Below, piece by piece: positions 51,369-59,866 of a stretch of DNA of 64,000 nt. The notes beneath the pieces are model-generated. The model did not search any database. It saw only the letters and a program-made list of their open reading frames with translations, and was not told where the DNA came from. This DNA is from Lacipirellulaceae bacterium. GTDB lineage: Bacteria; Planctomycetota; Planctomycetia; Pirellulales; Lacipirellulaceae. Location: positions 992,001 to 1,056,000 of the forward strand of contig JAVJRG010000005.1 in the NCBI GenBank assembly GCA_040218535.1, given 5' to 3'. Each line of letters starts with the position of its first letter. Position 1 is the stretch's first letter. A program made the position numbers and the translations under genes.

Positions 51369-52529
51369 CTACGCAGCCATTAGTCCAGAATACCCGCCAG
51401 TCAAGTGTTCAAAAACGGCCCCCGCGATTTCCGAGGCAGCTTGAGGACGAGCCAGTTCTTGCATACTTTGCGCCATTTTACGTCGTTGATCGGCGTCGCT
51501 GAGCAGTGGGGATAGCTCTCGGGCAAGTGCCGCGTCGAGAGCGCCGCTTTGCGAGCTTTCATCCACCATGCGACAAGCGCCAGCGGTGGTGAAGACCCGT
51601 GCGTTGGCGATCTGATGATTATCGACCGCCTGTGCATAAGGCACCAGCAATGCAGGAACATTGGCCAAAGCGAGTTCTGCCAAGCAAGTCCCTCCTGCGC
51701 GGCTAACCACGAGATCGCTATCGAAAAGTACGGAGGCAATCTCATCAATGAACGTAACGGCCAACGCTTCAACGCCGACTCTCTGGTAGCGAGATTCGGT
51801 TTCTTGCAGTTGCCCCTCACCGGTCTGATGGACGATCTGCCAATCCTTGAGTTCCTCTTTCAATTGAGATAGCGCTTTAGGCATATTCTCGTTGAGCGAT
51901 CGCGCACCGCCTGCTCCGCCTAAGACTACCAGTCGCTTCTTTCTACGCTGGTTTGATTCGAATTTGGCAGCGCCTGCAGTCCGTCGACTTTTCGTGCGGA
52001 AGTAGAGCTGCTCGAAGGCGGGACGAGCGGGATTGCCGGTCACGGTGACGGGAGCTTGAACGTGCAGGTGAGGGCGGACCTCTTCAAATGCCGCACACAC
52101 CATTGCGGCTGAGCGAGAGAGCCACCGCGTTGTCCGACCCGGAATTGCATTTTGCTCTAGCAGAACCACAGGAATGCCACGCGCCACGGCCGAGCGGACC
52201 ACGGCGGCGCTGGTGTAACCGCCTAAGCCGACGACCAACGAGACACGCTGCTCGCGCAGCATCCAGCGTGCGGCGCAGAAACCCATCAGATTGTCCGTAA
52301 TAAACCGGAAGGACTGTAGCGGAGTTTGCGGTGCCGGCTGGGACGGGATCATTGTGTAGTGATAGCCGGCTGAACTGACGATATGTCGCTCACGCGCCCG
52401 ACCCGATCCGGCGAAGGTGATCGTGGCCTGAGGAGCACGTCGCTGAAGATGCTCAGCGACGGCCAAGCCAGGGAACAGATGGCCGGGGGCACCACCGCCG
52501 GCGAATAAAACATGAGCATTTGCTGCCAT
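51369..52529 (-). CDS. murG: UDP-GlcNAc transferase MurG
   Basis: 386 aa. It adds GlcNAc to lipid I to make lipid II. Motifs: VLFAGGGAPGHLFPGLAVAE (N-terminal glycine loop), GLGGYTSAAVVRSAVARGIP, the Gly-rich GGAGGARSLNENMP, and SRAGGTCLAELALANVPALL with NHQIANARVF. The ATG at 52529 (MAANAHVLF) is the family start. Its presence supports peptidoglycan synthesis in this planctomycete. The 276 nt upstream hold two strong hairpins. Confidence 0.93.
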   Translation of the reverse strand: MAANAHVLFAGGGAPGHLFPGLAVAEHLQRRAPQATITFAGSGRARERHIVSSAGYHYTMIPSQPAPQTPLQSFRFITDNLMGFCAARWMLREQRVSLVVGLGGYTSAAVVRSAVARGIPVVLLEQNAIPGRTTRWLSRSAAMVCAAFEEVRPHLHVQAPVTVTGNPARPAFEQLYFRTKSRRTAGAAKFESNQRRKKRLVVLGGAGGARSLNENMPKALSQLKEELKDWQIVHQTGEGQLQETESRYQRVGVEALAVTFIDEIASVLFDSDLVVSRAGGTCLAELALANVPALLVPYAQAVDNHQIANARVFTTAGACRMVDESSQSGALDAALARELSPLLSDADQRRKMAQSMQELARPQAASEIAGAVFEHLTGGYSGLMAA

Positions 52530-52557
52530 GGTTGGGTCCTCGGGGAATGCAATACAA

Positions 52558-52636
52558 AGGGCGGCTCTCGCAAAACCTTGCAAGAGCCGCTCTGGTGGAT
52601 CCGCTGGGCGTCGAGACACAAAGCCTCGACGCCCAG
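52558..52636. other. Two strong tandem hairpins upstream of murG
   Basis: Hairpin 1: GCGGCTCT (52561-52568) pairs with AGAGCCGC (52583-52590), extended inside by GCAA/TTGC around AACC with one mismatch, and outside by three further pairs. Hairpin 2: CTGGGCGTCGAG (52604-52615) pairs perfectly with CTCGACGCCCAG (52625-52636) over 12 bp. Neither is followed by a T-tract on either strand. The rest of the gap 52530-52805 shows nothing clear. Confidence 0.7.
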
Positions 52637-52805
52637 ACGTAAGCCTCATCGTGAAGCGTTCATTCGGAGCAACTGACCCAGTAGCTGCTCGCGCAACGAA
52701 CCTTTTTGCTTCTACCCCAGGGAGGGCGGTTTGCTCGACCCCGCAATCTTACAAACCAACGATGAAGCCCGAAATTTTTCTCCTTTAGTTTCTCTTGTCT
52801 TCTAT

Positions 52806-53315
52806 CTAAGCCGCTGACTGCCATCGCTGCTCGCAGTTTCTGAGTAGCGCCTTCGCAGCGATCGGATTGACACCGTGCAACAGCACCGCATCACTTGGTG
52901 AAATTCGATCCGCGAGGACTTGGCAGGCGGTTGCTTCGTCTGTGCAAACAATCACGTCGCCCAGGAACATGCCCGTATCACGAGCGGCTAAGGCTGCCTC
53001 TCGTGCATTGAGTCCGGTCGCAATGAACAGACTCGCCTGTCCCTTGGCGGCTAGCCTTTGCCCCACGTTCCACCAATCAACAGTTGTGGAATCGTTCGTC
53101 TCGGTGTTCAGCCAAATCAACCGCTTGCCGCGTGTGCCCGCAGCAAGCAACGTGACGATCGCCTCGTCGAGAGCAGATTCGGTCAGACCACGGCTCTCGA
53201 TGAGCAAGGCGGCCTTTGCCGATGTTGCGGCTTGACCGGGGCTCGAAATGTATGATGCCGACTCAGGGCTCGCATCCTTGCTTACCGTTCGAGCCGGCTT
53301 CTGAAGCAGATCCAT
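52806..53315 (-). CDS. Stand-alone MurF C-terminal-domain-like protein
   Basis: 169 aa. After a Ser/Ala-rich N-terminus of about 45 residues, the sequence follows the layout of the Mur-ligase C-terminal (Rossmann-like) domain, as in MurF. ALDEAIVTLLAAGTRGKRLI is followed by a helix with WWNVGQRLAAKGQASLFIAT and GLNAREAALAARDTGM, then VCTDEATACQVLADRISPSD and AVLLHGVN. The last part parallels MurF's 'gDvVLvKGS' strand with the KGS lost. No ATP-grasp or P-loop domain is present, so it cannot act alone as a ligase. It sits between the MurE-like gene and murG. The assignment is from pattern only. Confidence 0.6.
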   Translation of the reverse strand: MDLLQKPARTVSKDASPESASYISSPGQAATSAKAALLIESRGLTESALDEAIVTLLAAGTRGKRLIWLNTETNDSTTVDWWNVGQRLAAKGQASLFIATGLNAREAALAARDTGMFLGDVIVCTDEATACQVLADRISPSDAVLLHGVNPIAAKALLRNCEQRWQSAA

Positions 53316-53384
53316 CTGCTTGTCCTTGTGTTTTACTTGCGTATCAGCGTGCTGATTCCGTTGAGAAGGGCGAACAATAGCGAC

Positions 53385-54914
53385 CTACGCGACCAACCGC
53401 AACAGCGATTCGCTGCGGGTGTACAACAAGTCGCGAGCGATATCGACATCGGTGGTTTTCTCCGCCCCGAAGGCGAGTGTGGGGCCTAGTGAACTGCCAG
53501 CAATCACGACCACATCGCCCAGTTCAGCAGCAGCGACAGCCCATTGGATCGCTTCCTGGCGATTCTGAGCGATCTGGGTTTCCGTATCGCTATCGTTACG
53601 CTGTGGCCAATTCTCACTGACCAAAGCGAGGGACTCCGTGACGATGGCAACATCGGCCATTTTGCAAACGACGTTCTGAATGACGGCGTTCTCATTGCTG
53701 TTGGCACTCGCCTGATCGCCAAGCACGCAAATCACTTTGCCACTGGCAATCTGTCGGGCTGTCTTCAGGGTTGAGTGCAAAGCCGCAGGCGTGCGTGCGG
53801 CATCAACGAATACAGGGAAGTCTTGCCCGCAGTCGACACGTTGCATTCGCCCTGGGAGCGAGGAAATCAGTTCAATGCCACGAGCAATTGCCTCTAATTC
53901 AATGCCGTGTGCCAACGCTGTCGTCGCGGCTGCCAGACAGTTCGCAATGTGGTGATCGCCGAGAATTGCCGTGCGAATCGCGGCCGACTGGCGACCAACG
54001 GTAAGAAGAAAGACCTGTTCGCAAGCGTTCTGATGGAGGATCTCAGCCCGAATCTGAGATTGCCCACCCATACCAAAGAGGAAGCTTGGGCCATTCGCTT
54101 CGGTGACGAGCTTGCAACACTCTTGATCGTCGCCATTGAGAATGGCGACACCATCCTCGGCCAGCAGCTCAAAAGTACGACGCTGTGAATCACGGTAAGC
54201 CTGCGCCGTTGGGAATGAACCTGTGGTTGCCGAAGGAAGATTCGTCATGCAGACGGTATCGAGTTCCACGCCAGCCAAGGTGTTTTCGGCAATCATTTCT
54301 GCGGAAACTTCCAACAAAGCGTGCGTGCAACCGCTCGCGTCGATGTTGGCTAGGCGATCGGCTACCGAAGCTGGAGTTGGCGTCGCTGACATCGCCGGCC
54401 CGCGTGACATGCCATCGTAGGTTTTCAACCCGCTCATCACGCCGACATCTTTGCCTGCGGCTTGAAAAATGGATTCCAAGAGAGCAATCGTCGTGGACTT
54501 TCCTACGCCGCCGACAACGCCTATGACGCGAACATGCTGACTTGGGTGCCCGACGAGAGCTTGGCATAGTTCGCTGTAAGCGGCTCGACTATCGGAGACG
54601 ACGTAGACAGGCACGTCGAACACAGGAACGAGCCGCTCGCAAATAACAGCAATAGCCCCACGAGCGACCGCGTCGCGAGCATCTTCGTGTCCATCCTGCT
54701 CACCATTGTCGAGTGCGACAAACACATCCCCCGGCTGAACCTGCTGCCAATCACTGGTGCAGCTCCTCGCAAGCGAGCCGGCTGGTCCGGTTCGTTTGGC
54801 CTTCGAGAAAAGCACATCAAGTGGAACGCCCGATTGGCGTCGAGAACCACTTTGCGTGGCGAGGGAATCAGAAAGAGAATTGGCTGGGTCGGAATTCTGA
54901 GCCTTGAACGACAT
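53385..54914 (-). CDS. MurE-like Mur ligase family protein with altered active site
   Basis: 509 aa with the three-domain Mur ligase outline. The N-terminal domain has QVQPGDVFVALDNGEQDGHE and AIAVICERLVPV. The central domain starts GVVGGVGKSTTIALLESIF where MurE has GTNGKTTT, the conserved SSH reads SAE (LEVSAEMI), and the TNL-DHLDYH segment reads TNLPSATTGSF. In the C-terminal domain AHTP is ARTP, and the GCGGDRD and DNPR motifs are absent. It resembles MurE but lacks several catalytic and DAP-binding residues. It is the first gene of the murE-like, murF-C-like, murG series. Confidence 0.78.
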   Translation of the reverse strand: MSFKAQNSDPANSLSDSLATQSGSRRQSGVPLDVLFSKAKRTGPAGSLARSCTSDWQQVQPGDVFVALDNGEQDGHEDARDAVARGAIAVICERLVPVFDVPVYVVSDSRAAYSELCQALVGHPSQHVRVIGVVGGVGKSTTIALLESIFQAAGKDVGVMSGLKTYDGMSRGPAMSATPTPASVADRLANIDASGCTHALLEVSAEMIAENTLAGVELDTVCMTNLPSATTGSFPTAQAYRDSQRRTFELLAEDGVAILNGDDQECCKLVTEANGPSFLFGMGGQSQIRAEILHQNACEQVFLLTVGRQSAAIRTAILGDHHIANCLAAATTALAHGIELEAIARGIELISSLPGRMQRVDCGQDFPVFVDAARTPAALHSTLKTARQIASGKVICVLGDQASANSNENAVIQNVVCKMADVAIVTESLALVSENWPQRNDSDTETQIAQNRQEAIQWAVAAAELGDVVVIAGSSLGPTLAFGAEKTTDVDIARDLLYTRSESLLRLVA

Positions 54915-55258
54915 ACTGACAGGCCTCCTTGCCTGGGTCGGGTCGAAGTTTCCGTTGCGGGTGGAAACCCTCGCCCAACAAATCGTCTAGTCGCGACGCG
55001 AGAATCCGTTCTCACGTCCTATCCTATCGAGTTGATGAGCCTCCTGGCTCCCGCCCCAGGTGAACCAACCAAGAGGCTTACTCGATAAGAGCAAACGCAG
55101 TTGAGTCCTTCTCCGATAGTGCGTCAAGACGAGATTCTTTTGGAAGCGAATGTGACTGACTTTTGGGATTGTTTGCTAGCTTCACTGGACATGTAAATTC
55201 TGCGGGCTGAGAATGGAGGATAGACACTCAAATCCCAAACTGCTTTTTCTGCGCTTCG

Positions 55259-55960
55259 ATGGACGATTTTGACGTTGCTAGCTTGGCCGCCTACTTGCAC
55301 TTGATGCCTGCGCAGATTGCGAAGTTGGCAGAACGGGGGAAAATACCGGGGCGCCGCGTGGGGGGAGAGTGGGTTTTCTCGCGTCCTGAAATCCACCATT
55401 GGCTGGAAGAGCGAATCGGCGTCTCTGATGACGATGAACTCGCCACGATGGAAACCAACCTGGAGCGAGCCGACCAAAGTGGGGTCGATCTAGAACTCTC
55501 GGATCTCCTTTTATCCGAAAGCATTGCGATTCCACTCCAAGCTCGCACCCGAAAGAAGGTGATCACGGCCATGTGCGAACTGGCCGCCTCGACGGGGATG
55601 CTTTGGGACCCGACGAAAATGTCGGAAGCCGTGACGGCGCGCGAAGAACTACAGTCGACCGCGCTGGATATCGGAGTCGCGCTTCTCCACCCGCGTCGGC
55701 CGCAGTCTTCGATCCTCGCACAAACCGTGATCGCACTGGGCATCACAGCTACGGGGATTCCTTTTGGCGGGGCGCATGGACAGCTCACGGATGTGTTTTT
55801 TCTGATTGCCTCGACGAGTGATCAAGAACACTTGCGTGTGCTTGCCCGATTAGCCCGCGTAATCAACGATCCCGACTGGTTGGCCGAGCTTCGTTCAGCC
55901 GAAGATCCGAAGGCGGCTCGAAAGCTGGTCGTCGATCGAGATATTGAACTGAGCTCATGA
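55259..55960 (+). CDS. HTH-EIIA fusion (PtsN-like regulator)
   Basis: 233 aa. The N-terminal excisionase/MerR-type helix-turn-helix (about 5-55: SLAAYLHLMPAQIAKLAERG, then IPGRRVGGEWVFSRPEIHHW) is followed by an EIIA type-2/PtsN domain (about 85-230). STALDIGVALLHPRRPQSS places a His where PtsN carries its phosphorylated His; PFGGAHGQLTDVFFLIAST follows. It is likely a regulator that senses phosphotransfer state rather than a sugar transporter component. It overlaps the next gene as ATGA. The 174 nt upstream of its ATG show no clear signals. Confidence 0.82.
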   Translation: MDDFDVASLAAYLHLMPAQIAKLAERGKIPGRRVGGEWVFSRPEIHHWLEERIGVSDDDELATMETNLERADQSGVDLELSDLLLSESIAIPLQARTRKKVITAMCELAASTGMLWDPTKMSEAVTAREELQSTALDIGVALLHPRRPQSSILAQTVIALGITATGIPFGGAHGQLTDVFFLIASTSDQEHLRVLARLARVINDPDWLAELRSAEDPKAARKLVVDRDIELSS

Positions 55961-56799
55961 AGTCCGGCAACTCTACAAGTGCGGTTGATGCATGGCTCGT
56001 CGGTGATTGGTCCGCAGGTGAGTTCCAGTCGTTGCGGTCGGAGATAACGGAGTTCAAAGATCTGCTTGCTTTAGAGTCGATTCATGATTCGCAAAGACTC
56101 ATCGAAGATCAGAACTCGGCCCCCGAGTTGCTGCTCGTCGCGTTGCCACGCCCCGGAGCGATTGCACAAAGCGATGTCGATGCTCTTGCTCGACGATCGC
56201 CCCTAACAAGAATTGTGATCGTCGCAGGAACCTGGTGCGAGGGCGAACTCCGCACGGGCCGCCCGCTCACCGGTGTTGTCAGATTGCCGTGGTACGAACT
56301 GCCCACATGGTGGCGAGCAGCACAGGTAGCGCTCGCGGCTGGAAAAAGTCCGCCGTGGTCAGTGGCTTTAGATAACCCGCTTGCCGGTCGCGAGATTGCC
56401 GAACCAACGAAACCTGCCCTACGTTCCGGGCATGTAATTGTTGACTCCGTCGATCATGCAGTTTTCGCCGCCCTAAGTACGGCACTTTCGCCCTACGGAT
56501 TGTTTTGTCAATGGCAGCCTCGTCATCGCCGGGAGCGATGGCGTTCGGCACCCGACCAGGACTGTGCGGTTGCGATCTGGGACGGCAGCCAACTCGACGC
56601 TAATGAGCTATCGAATCTGGAGGCATTTGCGGAACGGATGAGAGAGCATGGGGTTCCTGTGATCGCGTTGCTTGACTTTCCGCGTGTCGAACACGTGGAA
56701 TTGACCAGGGAAATTGACGTCGTCGAGGTGATCGCGAAGCCATATCAGGTGGCGGGGTTGGTGCAAACTATTGATCGGTTGGGTCCGCTACGCGGCTAA
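55957..56799 (+). CDS. Receiver-like protein coupled to HTH-EIIA
   Basis: 280 aa, not firmly recognised. Two alpha/beta segments resemble response-regulator receiver folds without the full phosphorylation site. The first is about residues 9-130 (VDAWLVGDWSAG, LLLVALPRPG, RIVIVAGTW). The second is about 155-275 (GHVIVDSVDHAVFAALSTAL, CAVAIWDGSQLD, HGVPVIALLDFP, VIAKPY). The second keeps a Lys-Pro at the receiver switch position. The ATGA overlap with the EIIA gene implies they are made together and may interact. Confidence 0.65.
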   Translation: MKSGNSTSAVDAWLVGDWSAGEFQSLRSEITEFKDLLALESIHDSQRLIEDQNSAPELLLVALPRPGAIAQSDVDALARRSPLTRIVIVAGTWCEGELRTGRPLTGVVRLPWYELPTWWRAAQVALAAGKSPPWSVALDNPLAGREIAEPTKPALRSGHVIVDSVDHAVFAALSTALSPYGLFCQWQPRHRRERWRSAPDQDCAVAIWDGSQLDANELSNLEAFAERMREHGVPVIALLDFPRVEHVELTREIDVVEVIAKPYQVAGLVQTIDRLGPLRG

Positions 56800-56856
56800 G
56801 CCGCGAGCGGCTGGAACGGTGTGGAAGCGTTGCTAGCCAGTTGTGAGGGGCACATT

Positions 56857-57603
56857 TCACTCCTCCAACCAATTCACTTGAACTCTCAAGATCTCGCGTC
56901 GCCAATCGTCCTCAACGACTGGCCAAGCTTGGATAGAGTCCAGCTCATCGGGCAACTCGTGGGGCTGGCGAAACACCGGAACGCCTGACTCATGGGATTG
57001 CTGCTGGGTAGCTCGTTCGACAGGCATTAACTCTCGCGGGAGCCCAACGCGATTGCCGCGTCGCCAGGTGAGCTCTCCCTTATCGAAGATGCTGATGATC
57101 ACTGGCAGTGGCAGGTCGAGCATTCTCCGGGCGAGTAGTTCGTGACTGGCGGTGCAATAGATTTTCTTCAGTTCCAGCAGTTCGAAGTCGTGCGCTTTCG
57201 TATCATGCAGAAACCACTCATAAGGGAGCAGCAAGCAGTTGGCGACACGATTCGCGATGGCTTCTCGAGAAGTCGCCGGTGAGCTTCCTGGATTGACCCC
57301 CAAAAGGTCGAAGACATCGACTGCCAAGTGTTCGCCGATTTCGTGGGCAACCGCCCACTGGCGGCGTTCGGGTCGAGGGTCGTCAGCAAGCAGGATAACC
57401 CCGGTTTGCTTTGCTTGAGTTTGCCCTGCCATCAGGCGAGCGCGTGATTGGCTCGAACTATCGCGAAGGATTGTTAGGCCGAGTCTCTGAGCGACTAGAA
57501 ATGCGTCCACAGGCGGAGCGAGCACGTCGGCAAAGGCGAGCGTCTCGCGGACGACTCGCTCAACGGCGTGGCTCACCTGCTCGTCATGAATCTCTGGAAA
57601 CAT
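56857..57603 (-). CDS. ImmA/IrrE-family metallopeptidase
   Basis: 248 aa. The zinc motif AVAHEIGEHLA (HExxH, about residue 90) and the downstream ANRVANCLLLPYEWF identify the IrrE/ImmA family. It lacks the N-terminal HTH found in some members. A C-terminal extension of about 70 residues is unassigned. Family members cleave repressors (DdrO, ImmR). No HTH repressor of that type is adjacent, apart from the divergently placed HTH-EIIA gene. The ATG at 57603 is chosen; a GTG start at 57693 would add 30 residues. Confidence 0.8.
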   Translation of the reverse strand: MFPEIHDEQVSHAVERVVRETLAFADVLAPPVDAFLVAQRLGLTILRDSSSQSRARLMAGQTQAKQTGVILLADDPRPERRQWAVAHEIGEHLAVDVFDLLGVNPGSSPATSREAIANRVANCLLLPYEWFLHDTKAHDFELLELKKIYCTASHELLARRMLDLPLPVIISIFDKGELTWRRGNRVGLPRELMPVERATQQQSHESGVPVFRQPHELPDELDSIQAWPVVEDDWRREILRVQVNWLEE

Positions 57604-57788
57604 ATTCAACTGCCCGCTCAAATGTGAACTTATGTGCACTATACCTGCGTCTCGTCCGAGTGCAACGACTTTTCCAAGATTGAGAGCAATCACTCCTTGC
57701 GAGTTGGCGGTCTGTGCGACTTCCCCTACAATCGAGAGGCTACAGGCAGCGTGTTGGAGTTGCCCTTCCCTAAGCGAGCGAAAATAAA

Positions 57789-59162
57789 GTGGCAGCCACC
57801 TTTACTGAGACCATTGAGCAAGCGAAATCCAAAGGACGGTACGCCTTTGTGAGCCTCGGCTGCCCGAAGAACCTCGTCGATAGCGAACGGATGCTGGGGA
57901 TGCTTCAGCTCGACGGGTACGAGCTTGTCGACGATCCGAAGGGTGCGGATTTTGCCATCGTGAATACTTGTGGATTCATCGAACAGGCCCGTACCGAGTC
58001 TTTCGCGGTGATCGACGAGATGCTCGATCTGAAGAAACAAGGGGATTTACGTGGGTTGATCGTCTCCGGCTGCTTAGCGGAGCGTCAGAAAGAGGATTTG
58101 CTGAATGATCGACCTGGCATCGATCATCTGGTCGGCGTCTTTGGACGCGAAGAAGTCACCAAGGTAGCCGATCGACTAGTTGGCGGCCTCGAAGAACAAC
58201 GTACCGTCTTCCAGCCAGCTCCCACGCATCCCCTGCCTGATACGAGCCGACTAAGGATCACACCTAAGCATTTCGCCTTCTTGAAAATTTCCGAAGGTTG
58301 CGATCGGCTGTGCACATTCTGCGCAATCCCCAAAATGCGAGGCAAGCACGCGACCAAGCCGATGGAAGAAGTGATTGCCGAGGCGAAAGAACTGGCGGCT
58401 GATGGGGTACGCGAGTTGGTGATCGTCGCCCAAGACACCACTTACTACGGAAAAGATCTCTACGGCGAAACCCGCCTCGCAGAATTGCTCACCGAGCTCG
58501 ACAAGGTCGAAGGTCTCGACTGGATCCGGCTGATGTATCTCTACCCGATGTACTTCACCGACGACGTGATTGATGTCATTGCGGGTAGCAAACGCATCGT
58601 TCCTTACTTGGATATGCCGTTGCAGCACATCAACGACACGATGCTCAAGCGGATGCAACGAAGAGTGAACCGTGAAGAGACCGAAACCCTCCTTGCAAAG
58701 CTGCGCGAGCGAGTCCCCAATCTCGTCATGCGAACGACCTTTATTACTGGCTTCCCAGGCGAAACGGATGAGCAGTTCGAAGAGCTCATGCAGTTCGTCG
58801 CGGAACAGCGTTTCGAACGCTTGGGAGTATTCACCTACTCATACGAGCCCGACACACCCGCGGCGAAGCTCCCCGATCATCTCTCAGATGAGGTGAAAGA
58901 AGAGCGGCGGGAACGACTCATGGCGGTTCAACAGCAGATTGCTTTCGAGTGGAACGACGCTCAGCTAGGCCGCACTCTCGAAGTGATGATTGACCAACCC
59001 GTGCCGGGCGAAACCAGTGCTTGGGTCGGTCGCTCCTACGCAGACGCGCCTGACGTTGATGGGGTTGTCTATGTGACGGGTGAAAATCTTAAGGCGGGAC
59101 AGATTGTGCCATGTGAAGTCGTGGCCACGCAGGACTACGACCTAATCGCGGTCGCAACTTAG
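57789..59162 (+). CDS. rimO: Ribosomal protein S12 methylthiotransferase RimO
   Basis: 457 aa. It methylthiolates Asp88 of S12 using two Fe-S clusters. The N-terminal MTTase domain has [30 protein letters not shown] and SGCLAERQ, supplying three cluster Cys. The radical SAM motif is [19 protein letters not shown]-terminal TRAM domain ends the protein. The start is GTG at 57789 ([11 protein letters not shown]). It heads a plus-strand run with pgsA and the CPBP protease. Confidence 0.94.
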   Translation: MAATFTETIEQAKSKGRYAFVSLGCPKNLVDSERMLGMLQLDGYELVDDPKGADFAIVNTCGFIEQARTESFAVIDEMLDLKKQGDLRGLIVSGCLAERQKEDLLNDRPGIDHLVGVFGREEVTKVADRLVGGLEEQRTVFQPAPTHPLPDTSRLRITPKHFAFLKISEGCDRLCTFCAIPKMRGKHATKPMEEVIAEAKELAADGVRELVIVAQDTTYYGKDLYGETRLAELLTELDKVEGLDWIRLMYLYPMYFTDDVIDVIAGSKRIVPYLDMPLQHINDTMLKRMQRRVNREETETLLAKLRERVPNLVMRTTFITGFPGETDEQFEELMQFVAEQRFERLGVFTYSYEPDTPAAKLPDHLSDEVKEERRERLMAVQQQIAFEWNDAQLGRTLEVMIDQPVPGETSAWVGRSYADAPDVDGVVYVTGENLKAGQIVPCEVVATQDYDLIAVAT

Positions 59163-59200
59163 TTTACTGGCCACGGATAGCCTCACACGTTAGAGCTTGC

Positions 59201-59839
59201 ATGTCTGATTCCCCCGGCACGAATACGCAACGCATTTGGAACGTCCCAAACCAAGTCACGATGGCTCGCGTTGTTCTGACGTTGGTCCTTTTCGTGCTGC
59301 TAGGGTTCCGACAGTACTTCGCCGGGCTGATTGTTTTTTTGGTGGCGGCGGGCACCGATTGGGTCGACGGCTATTGGGCTCGGAAGTACGGGCAAGTGAC
59401 CCAATTAGGTCGCATTCTGGATCCGTTTGCCGACAAGCTAATCATTTGCGGTACGTATATCTACCTCTGTGCTGCCCCGCTGCTGATCGACGGTCGTCGC
59501 AGCTCAGGCATTGCCGTGGGCGTCACGGTTCTGGTGGTGGGAAGGGAACTCCTTGTGACAGCCCTACGAAGCTACGTTGAGGGCTTCGGCGGTGATTTCT
59601 CCGCGAAATGGGCCGGCAAATGGAAGATGGTTGCCCAGTGTGCCGCGGCAGCCCTGGCGATTTACCAACTCAGTTACCTATCAACTGAGGGGCACGGAGC
59701 AATCGCGACTTGGGAAACGGAGCCTCCAGGTTGGCTGTCGCTAAGCCTGACAGTAACGGTGTGGGCGACAGTCCTGCTGACGATTTATACGGGGCTCGAC
59801 TATGTCCGTGATGCCGTGCGTTTCTTGCGAGATTCTTAG
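59201..59839 (+). CDS. pgsA: CDP-diacylglycerol-glycerol-3-phosphate phosphatidyltransferase
   Basis: 212 aa with about five membrane segments. The CDP-alcohol phosphatidyltransferase signature reads DGYWARKYGQVTQLGRILDP followed by FADK, with all Asp/Gly/Arg positions in place. N-terminal VPNQVTMARVVLTLVLFVLL is typical of PgsA. It makes phosphatidylglycerol phosphate in the inner membrane. It is 38 nt after rimO and 27 nt before the CPBP gene. Confidence 0.9.
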   Translation: MSDSPGTNTQRIWNVPNQVTMARVVLTLVLFVLLGFRQYFAGLIVFLVAAGTDWVDGYWARKYGQVTQLGRILDPFADKLIICGTYIYLCAAPLLIDGRRSSGIAVGVTVLVVGRELLVTALRSYVEGFGGDFSAKWAGKWKMVAQCAAAALAIYQLSYLSTEGHGAIATWETEPPGWLSLSLTVTVWATVLLTIYTGLDYVRDAVRFLRDS

Positions 59840-59866
59840 GCAAAGGTTCTTAGGAATCGCCCAACC

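Noticed and set aside
53385-54914. Sequencing error or frameshift as cause of the odd MurE-like P-loop
   Set aside because: The frame is open over the full length and the changed motifs are spread over all domains, so a local error cannot explain them.
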